DNA of 64,000 nucleotides, from assembly GCF_019977195.1 (NCBI RefSeq), contig NZ_AP024643.1:1302001-1366000 (forward strand). Reading direction: 5' to 3'. The DNA is from Arthrobacter sp. StoSoilA2 (GTDB lineage Bacteria > Actinomycetota > Actinomycetes > Actinomycetales > Micrococcaceae). A program made the translations under genes and the position numbers. The notes under the pieces are model-generated. The model made no database searches, was not told where the DNA came from, and worked only from the letters and a program-made list of their open reading frames with translations. Positions 39,811 to 47,835 of this stretch are shown one piece after another; position 1 is the stretch's first letter, and each line of letters starts with the position of its first letter.

Positions 39811-41337
39811 ATGACGTCCACAACATCCCCGAACAACCTTCACTCCCGATTCCCGAACCGCCCGTTACGGCGACTTCCAGCCACGGTGGCAGCAGTAGCA
39901 GGCATCGCGCTGGCGGCAACGCTGGCAAGCGCGCCCCCGAGCAGCGCCGAACCGGTTGATCTGCACGGTTCGCCCACAGTCTCAATACACGATTCAGCTC
40001 CCACAGGTTGGGCCTCCGTTGGCAGCACCCCGGCCGGCCCGGGGACCAACGGTGGGTCCGACGCCCCGTCGGAGAACGTTCACGTGGTGAGCACCTTGGC
40101 AGAACTCAAGGCAGCCACGCTGAATAACGGCGACCCCAAGGCACCCAAAATCATCTACATCCGGGGGACCATCAACGGTAACGAAGCCCCTGACGGAAAG
40201 ATCCTTGGCGAGCAGGACTACGCTCCCGGCTACAACATCCAGAAGTACATGAGCTGTTTTCTGGACAATGGCAAGACCTGGAGCGACCAAGCGTTCCCGT
40301 ACTGCAAGCAAATGAGGCAATTGCGTCAACAGGGCAGCAACGCCATGAAGCGGCAGATCGAGGTGAACCTTCCGAGCAACACCACGCTGCTGGGACTGGA
40401 CGACGACTCCGGGCTGGTGGGAGCCAACGTGATCATGAACGTTGCCAGCAACGTGGTGATTCGGAACTTGAGCATTGAATCCCCCGTGGACTGGTTCACC
40501 ACGTGGTCTCCCGACGACGGCGACGGCGCCTGGAACGCCCGCTTCGACTGCTTGTCCGCCGTAACCTCGGACCACATCTGGATTGACCATGTCCTGGTGA
40601 CAGACGGCCGCTATCCTGACAGCGAGGCGCCCAAGGACTTCAAGAACGAGCCCGTCATCCGCCACGACGGCCTGCTGGATTTGAAGGACGGAACAGACTT
40701 CGTCACGATCTCCAACAGCCAACTCAAGGACCACGACAAGACGAGCCTTCTGGGATCCGGTGACGAGCATGTGGACAAGGACGGCGGAAAGCTGCGCGTA
40801 AGCTTCATTTCGAACCTCTTCGAGAACACCCAACAGCGTGGTCCCCGCGTCCGCTTCGGCCAGGTGCACGTTCTGAACAACTACTTCGTCGGCAGTAGCA
40901 AGGACCCGGACTATCCCATGATTAGTCAGGAGCAGGGCGGCACCAGCTACTTCATCGGCGCGGGCTACGATTCCCGGATCTTCTCCGAGTACAACGCCTT
41001 TGACTACTCCGGGCCGGAGGCCGATGAATCCATAACCGTCACCAGCTACAACGGCAATATGTTCAGTGATACCGGTTCCTGGTTCAACGGTGAGCCCGTC
41101 AACCTGGAAGCCATCGCCCAAGACTCCTTTGACGAACGCAAGGCGGAAGCGGTAGCCGCCGCGGCTGAGTCAGGCACCGACGTACCCGAATGGGCCCAGC
41201 GTGACTTTACGTCCGACGTCGGCTGGTCACCTTCGGATAACTACGAGTACCGGACGCTGAAATCGCCGGACGCAGTCCGCAAGGCAGTGCTGAACTTTTC
41301 GGGACCCGGGGTGATCAAGGTCCAAGAGGGGAAGTAG
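39811..41337 (+). CDS. Secreted pectate lyase (PL1 family)
   Basis: 508 residues from the ATG at 39811; the frame is open far upstream, but that part is antisense to the ABC permease. The signal peptide is RRLPATVAAVAGIALAATLASA. The parallel beta-helix shows VHVVSTLAELKAA, NTTLLGLDDDSGLVGANVIM and VVIRNLSIES, the metal-binding region DCLSAVTSDHIWIDHVLVTDG and the catalytic Arg segment NTQQRGPRVRFGQVHVLNNYF. It cleaves polygalacturonate by beta-elimination outside the cell. The LacI-type operator upstream and the sugar ABC transporter downstream fit a plant-polymer lifestyle. Confidence 0.92.
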   Translation: MTSTTSPNNLHSRFPNRPLRRLPATVAAVAGIALAATLASAPPSSAEPVDLHGSPTVSIHDSAPTGWASVGSTPAGPGTNGGSDAPSENVHVVSTLAELKAATLNNGDPKAPKIIYIRGTINGNEAPDGKILGEQDYAPGYNIQKYMSCFLDNGKTWSDQAFPYCKQMRQLRQQGSNAMKRQIEVNLPSNTTLLGLDDDSGLVGANVIMNVASNVVIRNLSIESPVDWFTTWSPDDGDGAWNARFDCLSAVTSDHIWIDHVLVTDGRYPDSEAPKDFKNEPVIRHDGLLDLKDGTDFVTISNSQLKDHDKTSLLGSGDEHVDKDGGKLRVSFISNLFENTQQRGPRVRFGQVHVLNNYFVGSSKDPDYPMISQEQGGTSYFIGAGYDSRIFSEYNAFDYSGPEADESITVTSYNGNMFSDTGSWFNGEPVNLEAIAQDSFDERKAEAVAAAAESGTDVPEWAQRDFTSDVGWSPSDNYEYRTLKSPDAVRKAVLNFSGPGVIKVQEGK

Positions 41338-41361
41338 CCCCTACAGTTCAGGCAAAGCGAA

Positions 41362-41393
41362 AGCCCCGGCCCGCCTGCTGGCGGACCGGGGCT
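41362..41393. terminator. Terminator between pectate lyase and the sugar-binding protein gene
   Basis: AGCCCCGG-CCGCC and GGCGG-CCGGGGCT pair around a TGCT loop with one internal mismatch. It lies between convergent genes and can serve both directions. Confidence 0.8.
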
Positions 41394-41400
41394 CTGCTGT

Positions 41401-41451
41401 TACTTGGAGCTAGCTGTTACTTGGTGATCGGTGCTACTTGGTGATCGGGCC
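41401..41451. repeat. Three 17-bp tandem units over the 3' end of the sugar-binding protein gene
   Basis: Units start at 41401, 41418 and 41435. TACTTGGTGATCGG is identical in the second and third, and GCTGTTACTTGG spans the first two junctions. The third unit contains the stop and last codons (ITK-stop on the minus strand), so the stop end has been duplicated downstream of the gene. Confidence 0.75.
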
Positions 41452-42531
41452 GAGAACCGGATCGTCGACGTAAGCCGTCTTGACGTTCGCTGCCGTCACG
41501 ATCTGCGGCGGGAGCAGGTAAGCCGGAACAGTCTTGACACCGTTCTTGTAAGAATCCTTGTCATTGATTTCCAGCTGCTTGCCGGCCTGCAGGTCCTTCA
41601 CCATGGTGATGGCGTGCTCAACCAGCTTGCGGGTGTCCTTGTTGATGGTGGAGTACTGCTCGCCAGCCATGATCGACTTGACCGACTCAACCTCGGAGTC
41701 CTGGCCGGTGATGACCGGCGTCGGCTTTCCTGCGGCCTTGACCGAGTTCAGGATGTAGCGTGCCAAGAGGTCGTTCGGGGACAGTACGCCGTCCAGCGGG
41801 GCCGAGGTGTAGCTGCCTGCCAAGAGGGTGTCCGCACGCTTCTGCGCGTTTTCGCCCTTCCAACCCTGGGTAACAGCCTGCTCGAAAGTGGTCTGGCCGG
41901 AGAGTACCTTCAGGGTTCCGTCGTCGATCTTCGGCTTCAGGACGCTCATGGCTCCGTCGAAGAAGACCTTGGCGTTGGCATCATCCGGGGAACCAGCGAA
42001 GAGCTCGATGTTGTACGGGCCGGAAGCTTTCTTGGCCTTCAGTCCATCCAGCAGGGCCTGGCCCTGCAGCACACCGACCTTGAAGTTGTCATACGCCACG
42101 TAGTAGTCCACGTTCTCCGTGTTCAGGAGCAAACGGTCATAAGCAATGACCGTGGCGCCGGAGTCCTTGGCCTGCTTGAGCTGCGTACCCAGCTGGGCGC
42201 CGTCGATTGCGCCAACGATGATGACCTTTGCACCCTTGGTGACCATGGCGCTGATCTGGTTCTGCTGCTCGGACACGCCGCCGTTGGCGAACTGGACGTC
42301 GGGCTTGAACCCGGCGCCGCTGAGGCCGTCGTTGAACAGCTTCTCCGCGAGGACCCAGTTTTCACTGGTCTTCTGCGGAAGGGCGACGCCGATCATCGAG
42401 TCCTTGGGGAACGCTTCCCCGCCAGCAGTGCTGCTGCTTGAGCCGCTGTCAGAGCGGCCGCAGGCTGTCAGCGCCAGTGCCGCGATGGCAGCGACTGCTG
42501 CTGCCTTTCCTGCTTTACCAAACATTCGCAT
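41434..42531 (-). CDS. chvE: Multiple-monosaccharide ABC transporter substrate-binding lipoprotein (ChvE-like)
   Basis: 365 residues from the ATG at 42531 (weak ribosome site; an in-frame GTG lies 12 bases upstream). A lipoprotein signal ends in LALTACGRS. The mature part is a periplasmic-binding-protein type I fold of the ChvE/XylF class: MIGVALPQKTSENWVLAEKLF, GAKVIIVGAIDGAQLG, VIAYDRLLLNTENVDYYVAYDN, then FAGSPDDANAKVFFDGAM and VITGQDSEVESVKSI. It would bind aldoses such as galactose, arabinose or xylose. It is the last gene of the mmsA-mmsB-chvE operon. Confidence 0.9.
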   Translation of the reverse strand: MRMFGKAGKAAAVAAIAALALTACGRSDSGSSSSTAGGEAFPKDSMIGVALPQKTSENWVLAEKLFNDGLSGAGFKPDVQFANGGVSEQQNQISAMVTKGAKVIIVGAIDGAQLGTQLKQAKDSGATVIAYDRLLLNTENVDYYVAYDNFKVGVLQGQALLDGLKAKKASGPYNIELFAGSPDDANAKVFFDGAMSVLKPKIDDGTLKVLSGQTTFEQAVTQGWKGENAQKRADTLLAGSYTSAPLDGVLSPNDLLARYILNSVKAAGKPTPVITGQDSEVESVKSIMAGEQYSTINKDTRKLVEHAITMVKDLQAGKQLEINDKDSYKNGVKTVPAYLLPPQIVTAANVKTAYVDDPVLGPITK

Positions 42532-42584
42532 ATCTTGGTTCACTTTCTGTGTGGGTGGGGTGGAGCGAGTCAGGCGGAAACCGG

Positions 42585-43853
42585 TCAGGCTTCCTTGGAG
42601 ATGACCTCTTTGGTGGACGTGGTCTCGTCCGGCTTGATGTCGTTGTTGCGCTGGAAGTTCTTCATCAACAGGCCGGTGATGGACCGCTTGCCTTGGATCT
42701 TGTTGTAGACGTCGAAGGCTACGGCGGCCAGGAGCACCAGGCCCTTGATGATCTGGGTGAGGTCGGCGCCTACGCCCAGGAGCTGGAGGCCGTTGTTCAG
42801 CACGGCCATCACCAGGCCACCGACGATCGAGCCGATCACGGTGCCAACGCCGCCGGTAACTGCGGCGCCACCGATGAACACGGCTGCGATTGCGTCCAGT
42901 TCCCAACCGACGCCGTCAAAGGGGCCGGATGCGGTGGATCGGCCAACGAAGATCATGCCGGCGAGGCCTGCAAGGACGGACATGTTGAGCATGACCATGA
43001 AGTTGACCTTCTTGGACTGCACACCGGACAGTTCTGCTGCGTGCCGGTTACCACCAACAGCGTAGACGTGGCGGCCAAGGACGGTCTTGTCAGCGATGAA
43101 ACCGTAGATCAGGACCAGCACGGCCAGGATCAAACCGGGGATTGGGAAGGAGGTTCCGGGGCGGCCGGTGGCGAAGAGGTACGTGGCGTAGAGGATGGCA
43201 CCGCAGATCAGCACCAGCTTGGTGACCTCAACCCAGAGCTCGGGAACGTCGGCGCCGAGGGCTTTGTTGGTAGCGCGGGCCCGCAGGGACATGATGACAA
43301 CAAACGCCGCGGCCACGATGCCCAACAACAAGGTGAGGTTGTTGAAGCCCGTGTTTGGCCCAATTTCCGGCAGGTAGCCCGAGCCCAGGTACTGGAAGTC
43401 GCTGGGAACAGGGATGGTGTTGGATTTGCCTACGAACTGGTTGAAACCACGGAACAGGAGCATGCCTGCCAGCGTCACGATGAAGGCGGGGATGCCCACA
43501 TATGCTGTCCAAAATCCTTGCCAGGCACCGATGATTGCACCGAGCACCAGTCCGAACAGCACACCCATGTACCAGGGGATGCCCCAGTCCCGGATCGCGA
43601 GGGCTACGGAAACACCCACAAATGCGGCCACGGAACCCACGGACAGGTCAATATGGCCGGCGATAATCACCAGGACCATGCCGATGGCCAGGATCAGAAT
43701 GTAGGAGTTGCCGTTGAACAGGTTGATCACATTGCCCGGGGTCAGCGTCCGGCCCTCGGTGAAGATCTGGAAGAAGACGATAAGTGCCACCAGGGCGAAG
43801 ATCATGCCGAACTGGCGGGTATTGCCACCAAATAGCTTCTTGAGCGCGTTCAT
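42585..43853 (-). CDS. mmsB: Multiple-monosaccharide ABC transporter permease (MmsB/GguB/XylH type)
   Basis: 422 residues with about ten membrane helices. The family signature is GMVLVIIAGHIDLSVGSVAAFVG, followed by GIPAFIVTLAGMLLFRGF. VYAVGGNRHAAELSGV is the coupling loop, and FIGGAAVTGGVGTVIGSIVGG lies near the end. It forms the membrane channel with MmsA and receives sugar from ChvE. The spacing of 44 bases to mmsA and 53 to chvE indicates one transcript. Confidence 0.93.
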   Translation of the reverse strand: MNALKKLFGGNTRQFGMIFALVALIVFFQIFTEGRTLTPGNVINLFNGNSYILILAIGMVLVIIAGHIDLSVGSVAAFVGVSVALAIRDWGIPWYMGVLFGLVLGAIIGAWQGFWTAYVGIPAFIVTLAGMLLFRGFNQFVGKSNTIPVPSDFQYLGSGYLPEIGPNTGFNNLTLLLGIVAAAFVVIMSLRARATNKALGADVPELWVEVTKLVLICGAILYATYLFATGRPGTSFPIPGLILAVLVLIYGFIADKTVLGRHVYAVGGNRHAAELSGVQSKKVNFMVMLNMSVLAGLAGMIFVGRSTASGPFDGVGWELDAIAAVFIGGAAVTGGVGTVIGSIVGGLVMAVLNNGLQLLGVGADLTQIIKGLVLLAAVAFDVYNKIQGKRSITGLLMKNFQRNNDIKPDETTSTKEVISKEA

Positions 43854-43897
43854 TGTTTTGGTCCTTGTGTCAGGAAGGGGTGAGTCTGGGCCAACGG

Positions 43898-45454
43898 TCA
43901 GGCCGTCTTGCGGGCGGAGGTCATGAGTTTCATCAGGCTTTCCTGGCTAGCTTCGTTCTTGTCCAGGACACCGGTGATGGCGCCTTCAAAAATGGTGTAA
44001 ATGCGATCGGACAGGCCCAGGAGCTCAGGAAGCTCCGAGGAAATGACAATCACTCCCTTGCCTTGGTTCGCCAGCCGCTGGATGATGCCGTAAATCTCAT
44101 ACTTGGCGCCGACGTCGATTCCCCGCGTGGGTTCGTCAAGAATCAGGAGATCCGGATCGGTGAACATCCATTTGGCCAGCACCACTTTCTGCTGGTTTCC
44201 GCCGGAGAGCTTGGCGACGCCTTCCTCCACGGACGGGGTCTTGGTGCGCAGGGATTTTCGGTACTCCTCTGCCACCGAGAACTCCTTGCGGTCGTCCACC
44301 ACTGTGTACTTGCTGATCGCCCGGAGGTTCGCGGCTACCGTGGTGGTCTTGATGTCATCCAGCAGGTTCAGGCCCAGGGACTTCCGGTCTTCCGTGACGT
44401 AGCCCAAGCCGGCGTCGATGGCCGCCCGGACGCTGCGGAGGTTGACCGGCTTGCCGTCCTTGTAAACCTGTCCCTTGATGTAGCGGCCATAGGAGTGCCC
44501 GAACAGGGAACGGGCAAGTTCGGTGCGGCCGGCCCCCATGAGTCCTGCGAAGCCCACGATCTCGCCGCGGCGTACGTAGAAGTTGGAGCCCTTGCAGATC
44601 AGGCGGTCCTGGATCTGCGGGTGGCCGACGGTCCAGTCCTTGACCTCGAAGAAGATCTCACCGATCTTGGGCTCATGGTCCGGGAACCGGGACTCAAGCG
44701 TCCGGCCCACCATGCCTTTGATGATGCGGTCCTCGTCAACGCCATCCCGCTTGACGTTCAGTGTCTCGATCGACTTGCCATCACGGATGATGGTGATCTC
44801 ATCGGCAATCTGTTCGATCTCGTTGAGCTTGTGGGAAATGATGATCGAGGTGATGCCCTTGCCCTTCAGGCCCAGGATCAGGTCCAGCAGGTGCTGGGAG
44901 TCCGATTCGTTCAGGGCCGCTGTGGGCTCGTCCAGGATCAGCAGGCGGACGGACTTGTTCAGCGCCTTGGCGATTTCCACCAGCTGCTGCTTGCCGACGC
45001 CAAGTTCCTTGATGGGGGTGTCCGGATCCTCACGGAGGCCAACCCTGGCCAGCAGTTCAATGGAACGTTTCCGGGCTTCTGCCCAGTCGATGATTCCCCA
45101 CTTGCTGGGCTCGTTGCCCAGGAAGATGTTCTCGGTAATCGAAAGCTCCGGGATCAACGCCAGTTCCTGGTGGATGATGACGATGCCCGCGGCTTCGCTT
45201 GCGCGGATGTCCTTGAATTGCTGCGTTTCGGCCATGTACACGATGTCTCCCGTGTAGCTGCCGTAGGGGTAGACCCCGGAAAGAACCTTCATCAGCGTGG
45301 ATTTTCCGGCGCCGTTTTCGCCACAGATTGCGTGGATTTCGCCGGCCTTTACGCGCAGGCTCACATTCGACAAAGCCTTCACGCCGGGGAATTCCTTCGT
45401 GATCGAGCGCATCTCCAAGAGGATGGGTTCGTCTTGCGTGTCAGGGGTTGTCAT
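43898..45454 (-). CDS. mmsA: Multiple-monosaccharide ABC transporter ATP-binding protein (MmsA/GguA/XylG type)
   Basis: 518 residues with two fused ABC domains, as usual for this class. Domain 1: Walker A CGENGAGKSTLMKVL, signature around LGVGKQQLVEIAKAL, Walker B RLLILDEPTAALNE. Domain 2: a modified Walker A region (GFAGLMGAGRTELARSLFG), signature KLSGGNQQKVVLAKWM, Walker B LLILDEPTRGID. It powers uptake of monosaccharides. It is the first gene of the operon, and a probable ROK operator lies 87 bases upstream of its start. Confidence 0.94.
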   Translation of the reverse strand: MTTPDTQDEPILLEMRSITKEFPGVKALSNVSLRVKAGEIHAICGENGAGKSTLMKVLSGVYPYGSYTGDIVYMAETQQFKDIRASEAAGIVIIHQELALIPELSITENIFLGNEPSKWGIIDWAEARKRSIELLARVGLREDPDTPIKELGVGKQQLVEIAKALNKSVRLLILDEPTAALNESDSQHLLDLILGLKGKGITSIIISHKLNEIEQIADEITIIRDGKSIETLNVKRDGVDEDRIIKGMVGRTLESRFPDHEPKIGEIFFEVKDWTVGHPQIQDRLICKGSNFYVRRGEIVGFAGLMGAGRTELARSLFGHSYGRYIKGQVYKDGKPVNLRSVRAAIDAGLGYVTEDRKSLGLNLLDDIKTTTVAANLRAISKYTVVDDRKEFSVAEEYRKSLRTKTPSVEEGVAKLSGGNQQKVVLAKWMFTDPDLLILDEPTRGIDVGAKYEIYGIIQRLANQGKGVIVISSELPELLGLSDRIYTIFEGAITGVLDKNEASQESLMKLMTSARKTA

Positions 45455-45540
45455 CAGCCCTTACGCCTCCAATGCATGACTTCGTTGTCGCTCCCCGAAT
45501 GGCGGAGCTGTCTGATGAAAAAGTAAACTGGATCACCTAT

Positions 45541-45565
45541 CTTGTCGTCAAGACTTGAACACAAG
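45541..45565. promoter_or_regulatory. Probable ROK-repressor operator upstream of mmsA
   Basis: A 25-bp imperfect palindrome of form CTTGT-N2-TCA-N5-TGA-N2-ACAAG. It matches 46801-46825 at 22 of 25 positions. It lies between mmsA (start 45454) and the end of the ROK repressor gene (45584), in the mmsA promoter region. Confidence 0.8.
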
Positions 45566-45583
45566 AACCAGCTAACGATTTCG

Positions 45584-46774
45584 TTACCTACCCGTAATTC
45601 CAGCTTGTTGGAACACCAAGGCAGCCGCGCCAAGCGCTTCGGCACGTGCTCCCAAGGACGACATTGCGAGGTGCGTTGTTTCGCCCACCACGGGTACAGC
45701 GTGACGAACAAGGCCCCTGCGGATGGGGTTGAGAAGGAGGTCGCCAAGGCCCGCCAGGGGCCCGCCGACGACGATCACTTCAGGGTTGATCAGGTTGGCC
45801 ACGTTGCCCAAGGCGCGCCCCACGGCAAGGCCGGCATCATCCACCACGCGTTGGGTTGCGGAGTCACCTGCGAGGCAATTCCGGACAATGTCCTGGGGCG
45901 TCAGCGATGTCTCTTTGCCCCTGCCCAGCAGCTCGATCATGGTGGTGGTGGAGGCGATGGTTTCGAGGCAGCCGCGGTTGCCGCACCGGCACATCAGCCC
46001 GTGCTCGTGGATGGTCGCATGGCCGATTTCTCCCGTGATGCCCACGTTCCCGTAGTAGGGCACGCCGTTCAGAATCAGGCCCGAACCAATACCGGATCCG
46101 ATCTTGAGGAACATCAGGTTGGAGACGCCGCTATGAGGTCCCCACGTCACCTCCGAGAGGGCGCCAAGATTGGCGTCATTATCAACAAATACGGGACAAT
46201 TCAGGGCTTCCTCAAGCCTATGCAGGATATCGATCCCCACCCATTCGGGCAGGATGGCACCTTGCGCCACCGTGCCCGATCTACGGTCGATCGGACCAGG
46301 GATACCCGCGCCGGCTCCCACCACAGCGCTTGGATCGATGCCGTTTTCGGCGAGCAATCTCCCCAGTAACCGGACTGCGGCGGCGATACCTTCCTCCGCA
46401 TGGTGGCCCAGTGGAAGTTCGATGAAATCCTCTGCGATGACGTGATATCCGAGGGAGGCCAGAACCACCCGCAGGTGGCGTCGGCCGAAGTCGATTCCGA
46501 CGGCGACCGCACCGTTGCTGTTCAACCTCACGTTGGTCGCGCGGCGTCCGGAGCTAGTGGTTGGCTCGGTGGAAACGAGGCCTGCGTCCTGCATGATTTT
46601 CACAATGTTGGACACGGTGGCAGTGGAGAGCCCGGTCTGCCTTGAAAGCTCGGCCTGCGTAGACGGCCCGCTCAACAAGCACTCGATAATCCGTTGCTGG
46701 TTCAAGTGCCGGAGCGCGGACTGCGAGCCGGGTTTTCGTGGTTGGCTCTTCGTTGAGCGCTGCGTAGCGGGCAT
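45584..46774 (-). CDS. ROK-family transcriptional repressor (XylR/NagC type)
   Basis: 396 residues. The N-terminal winged helix (about 20-80) is ALRHLNQQRIIECLL followed by STQAELSRQTGLSTATVSNIVKIMQDAG. The ROK domain has VAVGIDFGRRHLRVVLA, GAGAGIPGPID, VFVDNDANLGALSEV and the zinc cluster GHATIHEHGLMCRCGNRGCLETIAS with its Cys-x-Cys-x4-Cys. Such proteins release DNA on binding a sugar. It lies directly upstream of the sugar ABC operon on the same strand; matching operator-like sites before both suggest it represses the operon and itself. Confidence 0.92.
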   Translation of the reverse strand: MPATQRSTKSQPRKPGSQSALRHLNQQRIIECLLSGPSTQAELSRQTGLSTATVSNIVKIMQDAGLVSTEPTTSSGRRATNVRLNSNGAVAVGIDFGRRHLRVVLASLGYHVIAEDFIELPLGHHAEEGIAAAVRLLGRLLAENGIDPSAVVGAGAGIPGPIDRRSGTVAQGAILPEWVGIDILHRLEEALNCPVFVDNDANLGALSEVTWGPHSGVSNLMFLKIGSGIGSGLILNGVPYYGNVGITGEIGHATIHEHGLMCRCGNRGCLETIASTTTMIELLGRGKETSLTPQDIVRNCLAGDSATQRVVDDAGLAVGRALGNVANLINPEVIVVGGPLAGLGDLLLNPIRRGLVRHAVPVVGETTHLAMSSLGARAEALGAAALVFQQAGITGR

Positions 46775-46800
46775 GACAAGAAGATTGCCCCAAAAGCCAC

Positions 46801-46825
46801 CTTGTAGTCAAGAAGTGAACACAAG
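46801..46825. promoter_or_regulatory. Probable ROK-repressor operator upstream of its own gene
   Basis: The same CTTGT-N2-TCA-N5-TGA-N2-ACAAG palindrome as at 45541-45565, here 27 bases before the repressor start, consistent with autoregulation. Confidence 0.8.
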
Positions 46826-47028
46826 CAGTCAAGCTTCCCCGACATACTCCAACGCAAGAAGTCCCACATCCCTCTGGTTGTGTGGCCTGATCTGCGTGCA
46901 ATGCGTCCCGCTTCGCCCGCCTCCGGGTCTAAATGCCCCGCTCCACGTGTAAGACCACAGGCCTACTCTGGAAACAAAGAAGACTTCCGGCCCTCACCGG
47001 TCCGGTACCCGGTGCAACCAAGGTGGTA

Positions 47029-47835
47029 ATGATGCTGCTATCCGTCCTGCAGGCCAACGCTTCAGTCCTGGACGTCGAGGCGAACCTGCGCACGATCGAC
47101 GACGCCGCCCGGCGCGCAGCACAGGCGGGGGCCGGGTTGCTCCTGACGCCGGAGCTCTTCCCCGTGGGCTACGCACCGCTGCGGCTTCACGCCGAGTTGG
47201 ACCCGGCAACACTTCCCGGCATCCGCGAACGCCTCGCTGGCATCGCCCGCCGGCACAATATCGGACTTGTGTACAGCCTTCCGGCGCCATCTCCCGAGGA
47301 CAACGCCTGGCACATCACCGCTACCCTCGTGGACGGCAGTGGCGAGGAACTCCTCCATTACGCCAAGGTCCACCTCTTTGGCGCGGAGGAGCGCAAGGCG
47401 TTCGTCGGCGCCCAAGCACCTCCCGCCGTCGTGGATTTCAACGGGATCCGAACGTCGATCCTGATTTGCTACGACGTCGAGTTCCCGGAGGCAGTCCGGG
47501 CGGCTGCAACCCGCGGGGCTGAACTCCTGCTGGTCCCCACGGCGTTGTCAATGGGGTTCGATAACGTGCCGCAGGTGCTCATCCGTGCCCGCGCGGTGGA
47601 GAGCCAGCTCAACGTTGCGTACGCCAACCACAGCGGGCGCGAGGACATCTACAACTTCCTCGGCGGCAGCGTCGTTGCCGGCCCCGATGGCTCGTTGCTC
47701 GCGGCGGCGGGGGAGGCGGCAGCGCTCCTGTTCGCGGAAGTGGGCACGGAGACGGTGAAGGCCGCACGCGACGAAGTCCCGTATCTGCGCGAACGACGCC
47801 CTGAGCTCTACCGGGAATGGGAGGCGGGCGCATAA
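47029..47835 (+). CDS. Carbon-nitrogen hydrolase, probable DavA-like 5-aminovaleramidase
   Basis: 268 residues from the ATG at 47029 (AAGG 5 bases upstream; ATG at 47032 also possible). The nitrilase triad is visible: Glu42 in LLLTPELFPVGY, Lys113 in HYAKVHLFGAEE and Cys147 in SILICYDVEFPEA. VPTALSMGFDNVPQVLIRARAVESQ and YANHSGRED follow the family pattern. Pseudomonas DavA, an amidase of this group, hydrolyses 5-aminovaleramide in lysine degradation. The assignment here rests on the DavB-like gene 4.5 kb away in the same locus. It converges on the PucR gene with a 28-base overlap. Confidence 0.72.
   Translation: MMLLSVLQANASVLDVEANLRTIDDAARRAAQAGAGLLLTPELFPVGYAPLRLHAELDPATLPGIRERLAGIARRHNIGLVYSLPAPSPEDNAWHITATLVDGSGEELLHYAKVHLFGAEERKAFVGAQAPPAVVDFNGIRTSILICYDVEFPEAVRAAATRGAELLLVPTALSMGFDNVPQVLIRARAVESQLNVAYANHSGREDIYNFLGGSVVAGPDGSLLAAAGEAAALLFAEVGTETVKAARDEVPYLRERRPELYREWEAGA

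Noticed and set aside
43853..45526. 557-codon plus-strand frame opposite mmsA
   Set aside because: Antisense shadow of the sugar ATPase gene; would need a start at the mmsB-mmsA junction without a ribosome site.
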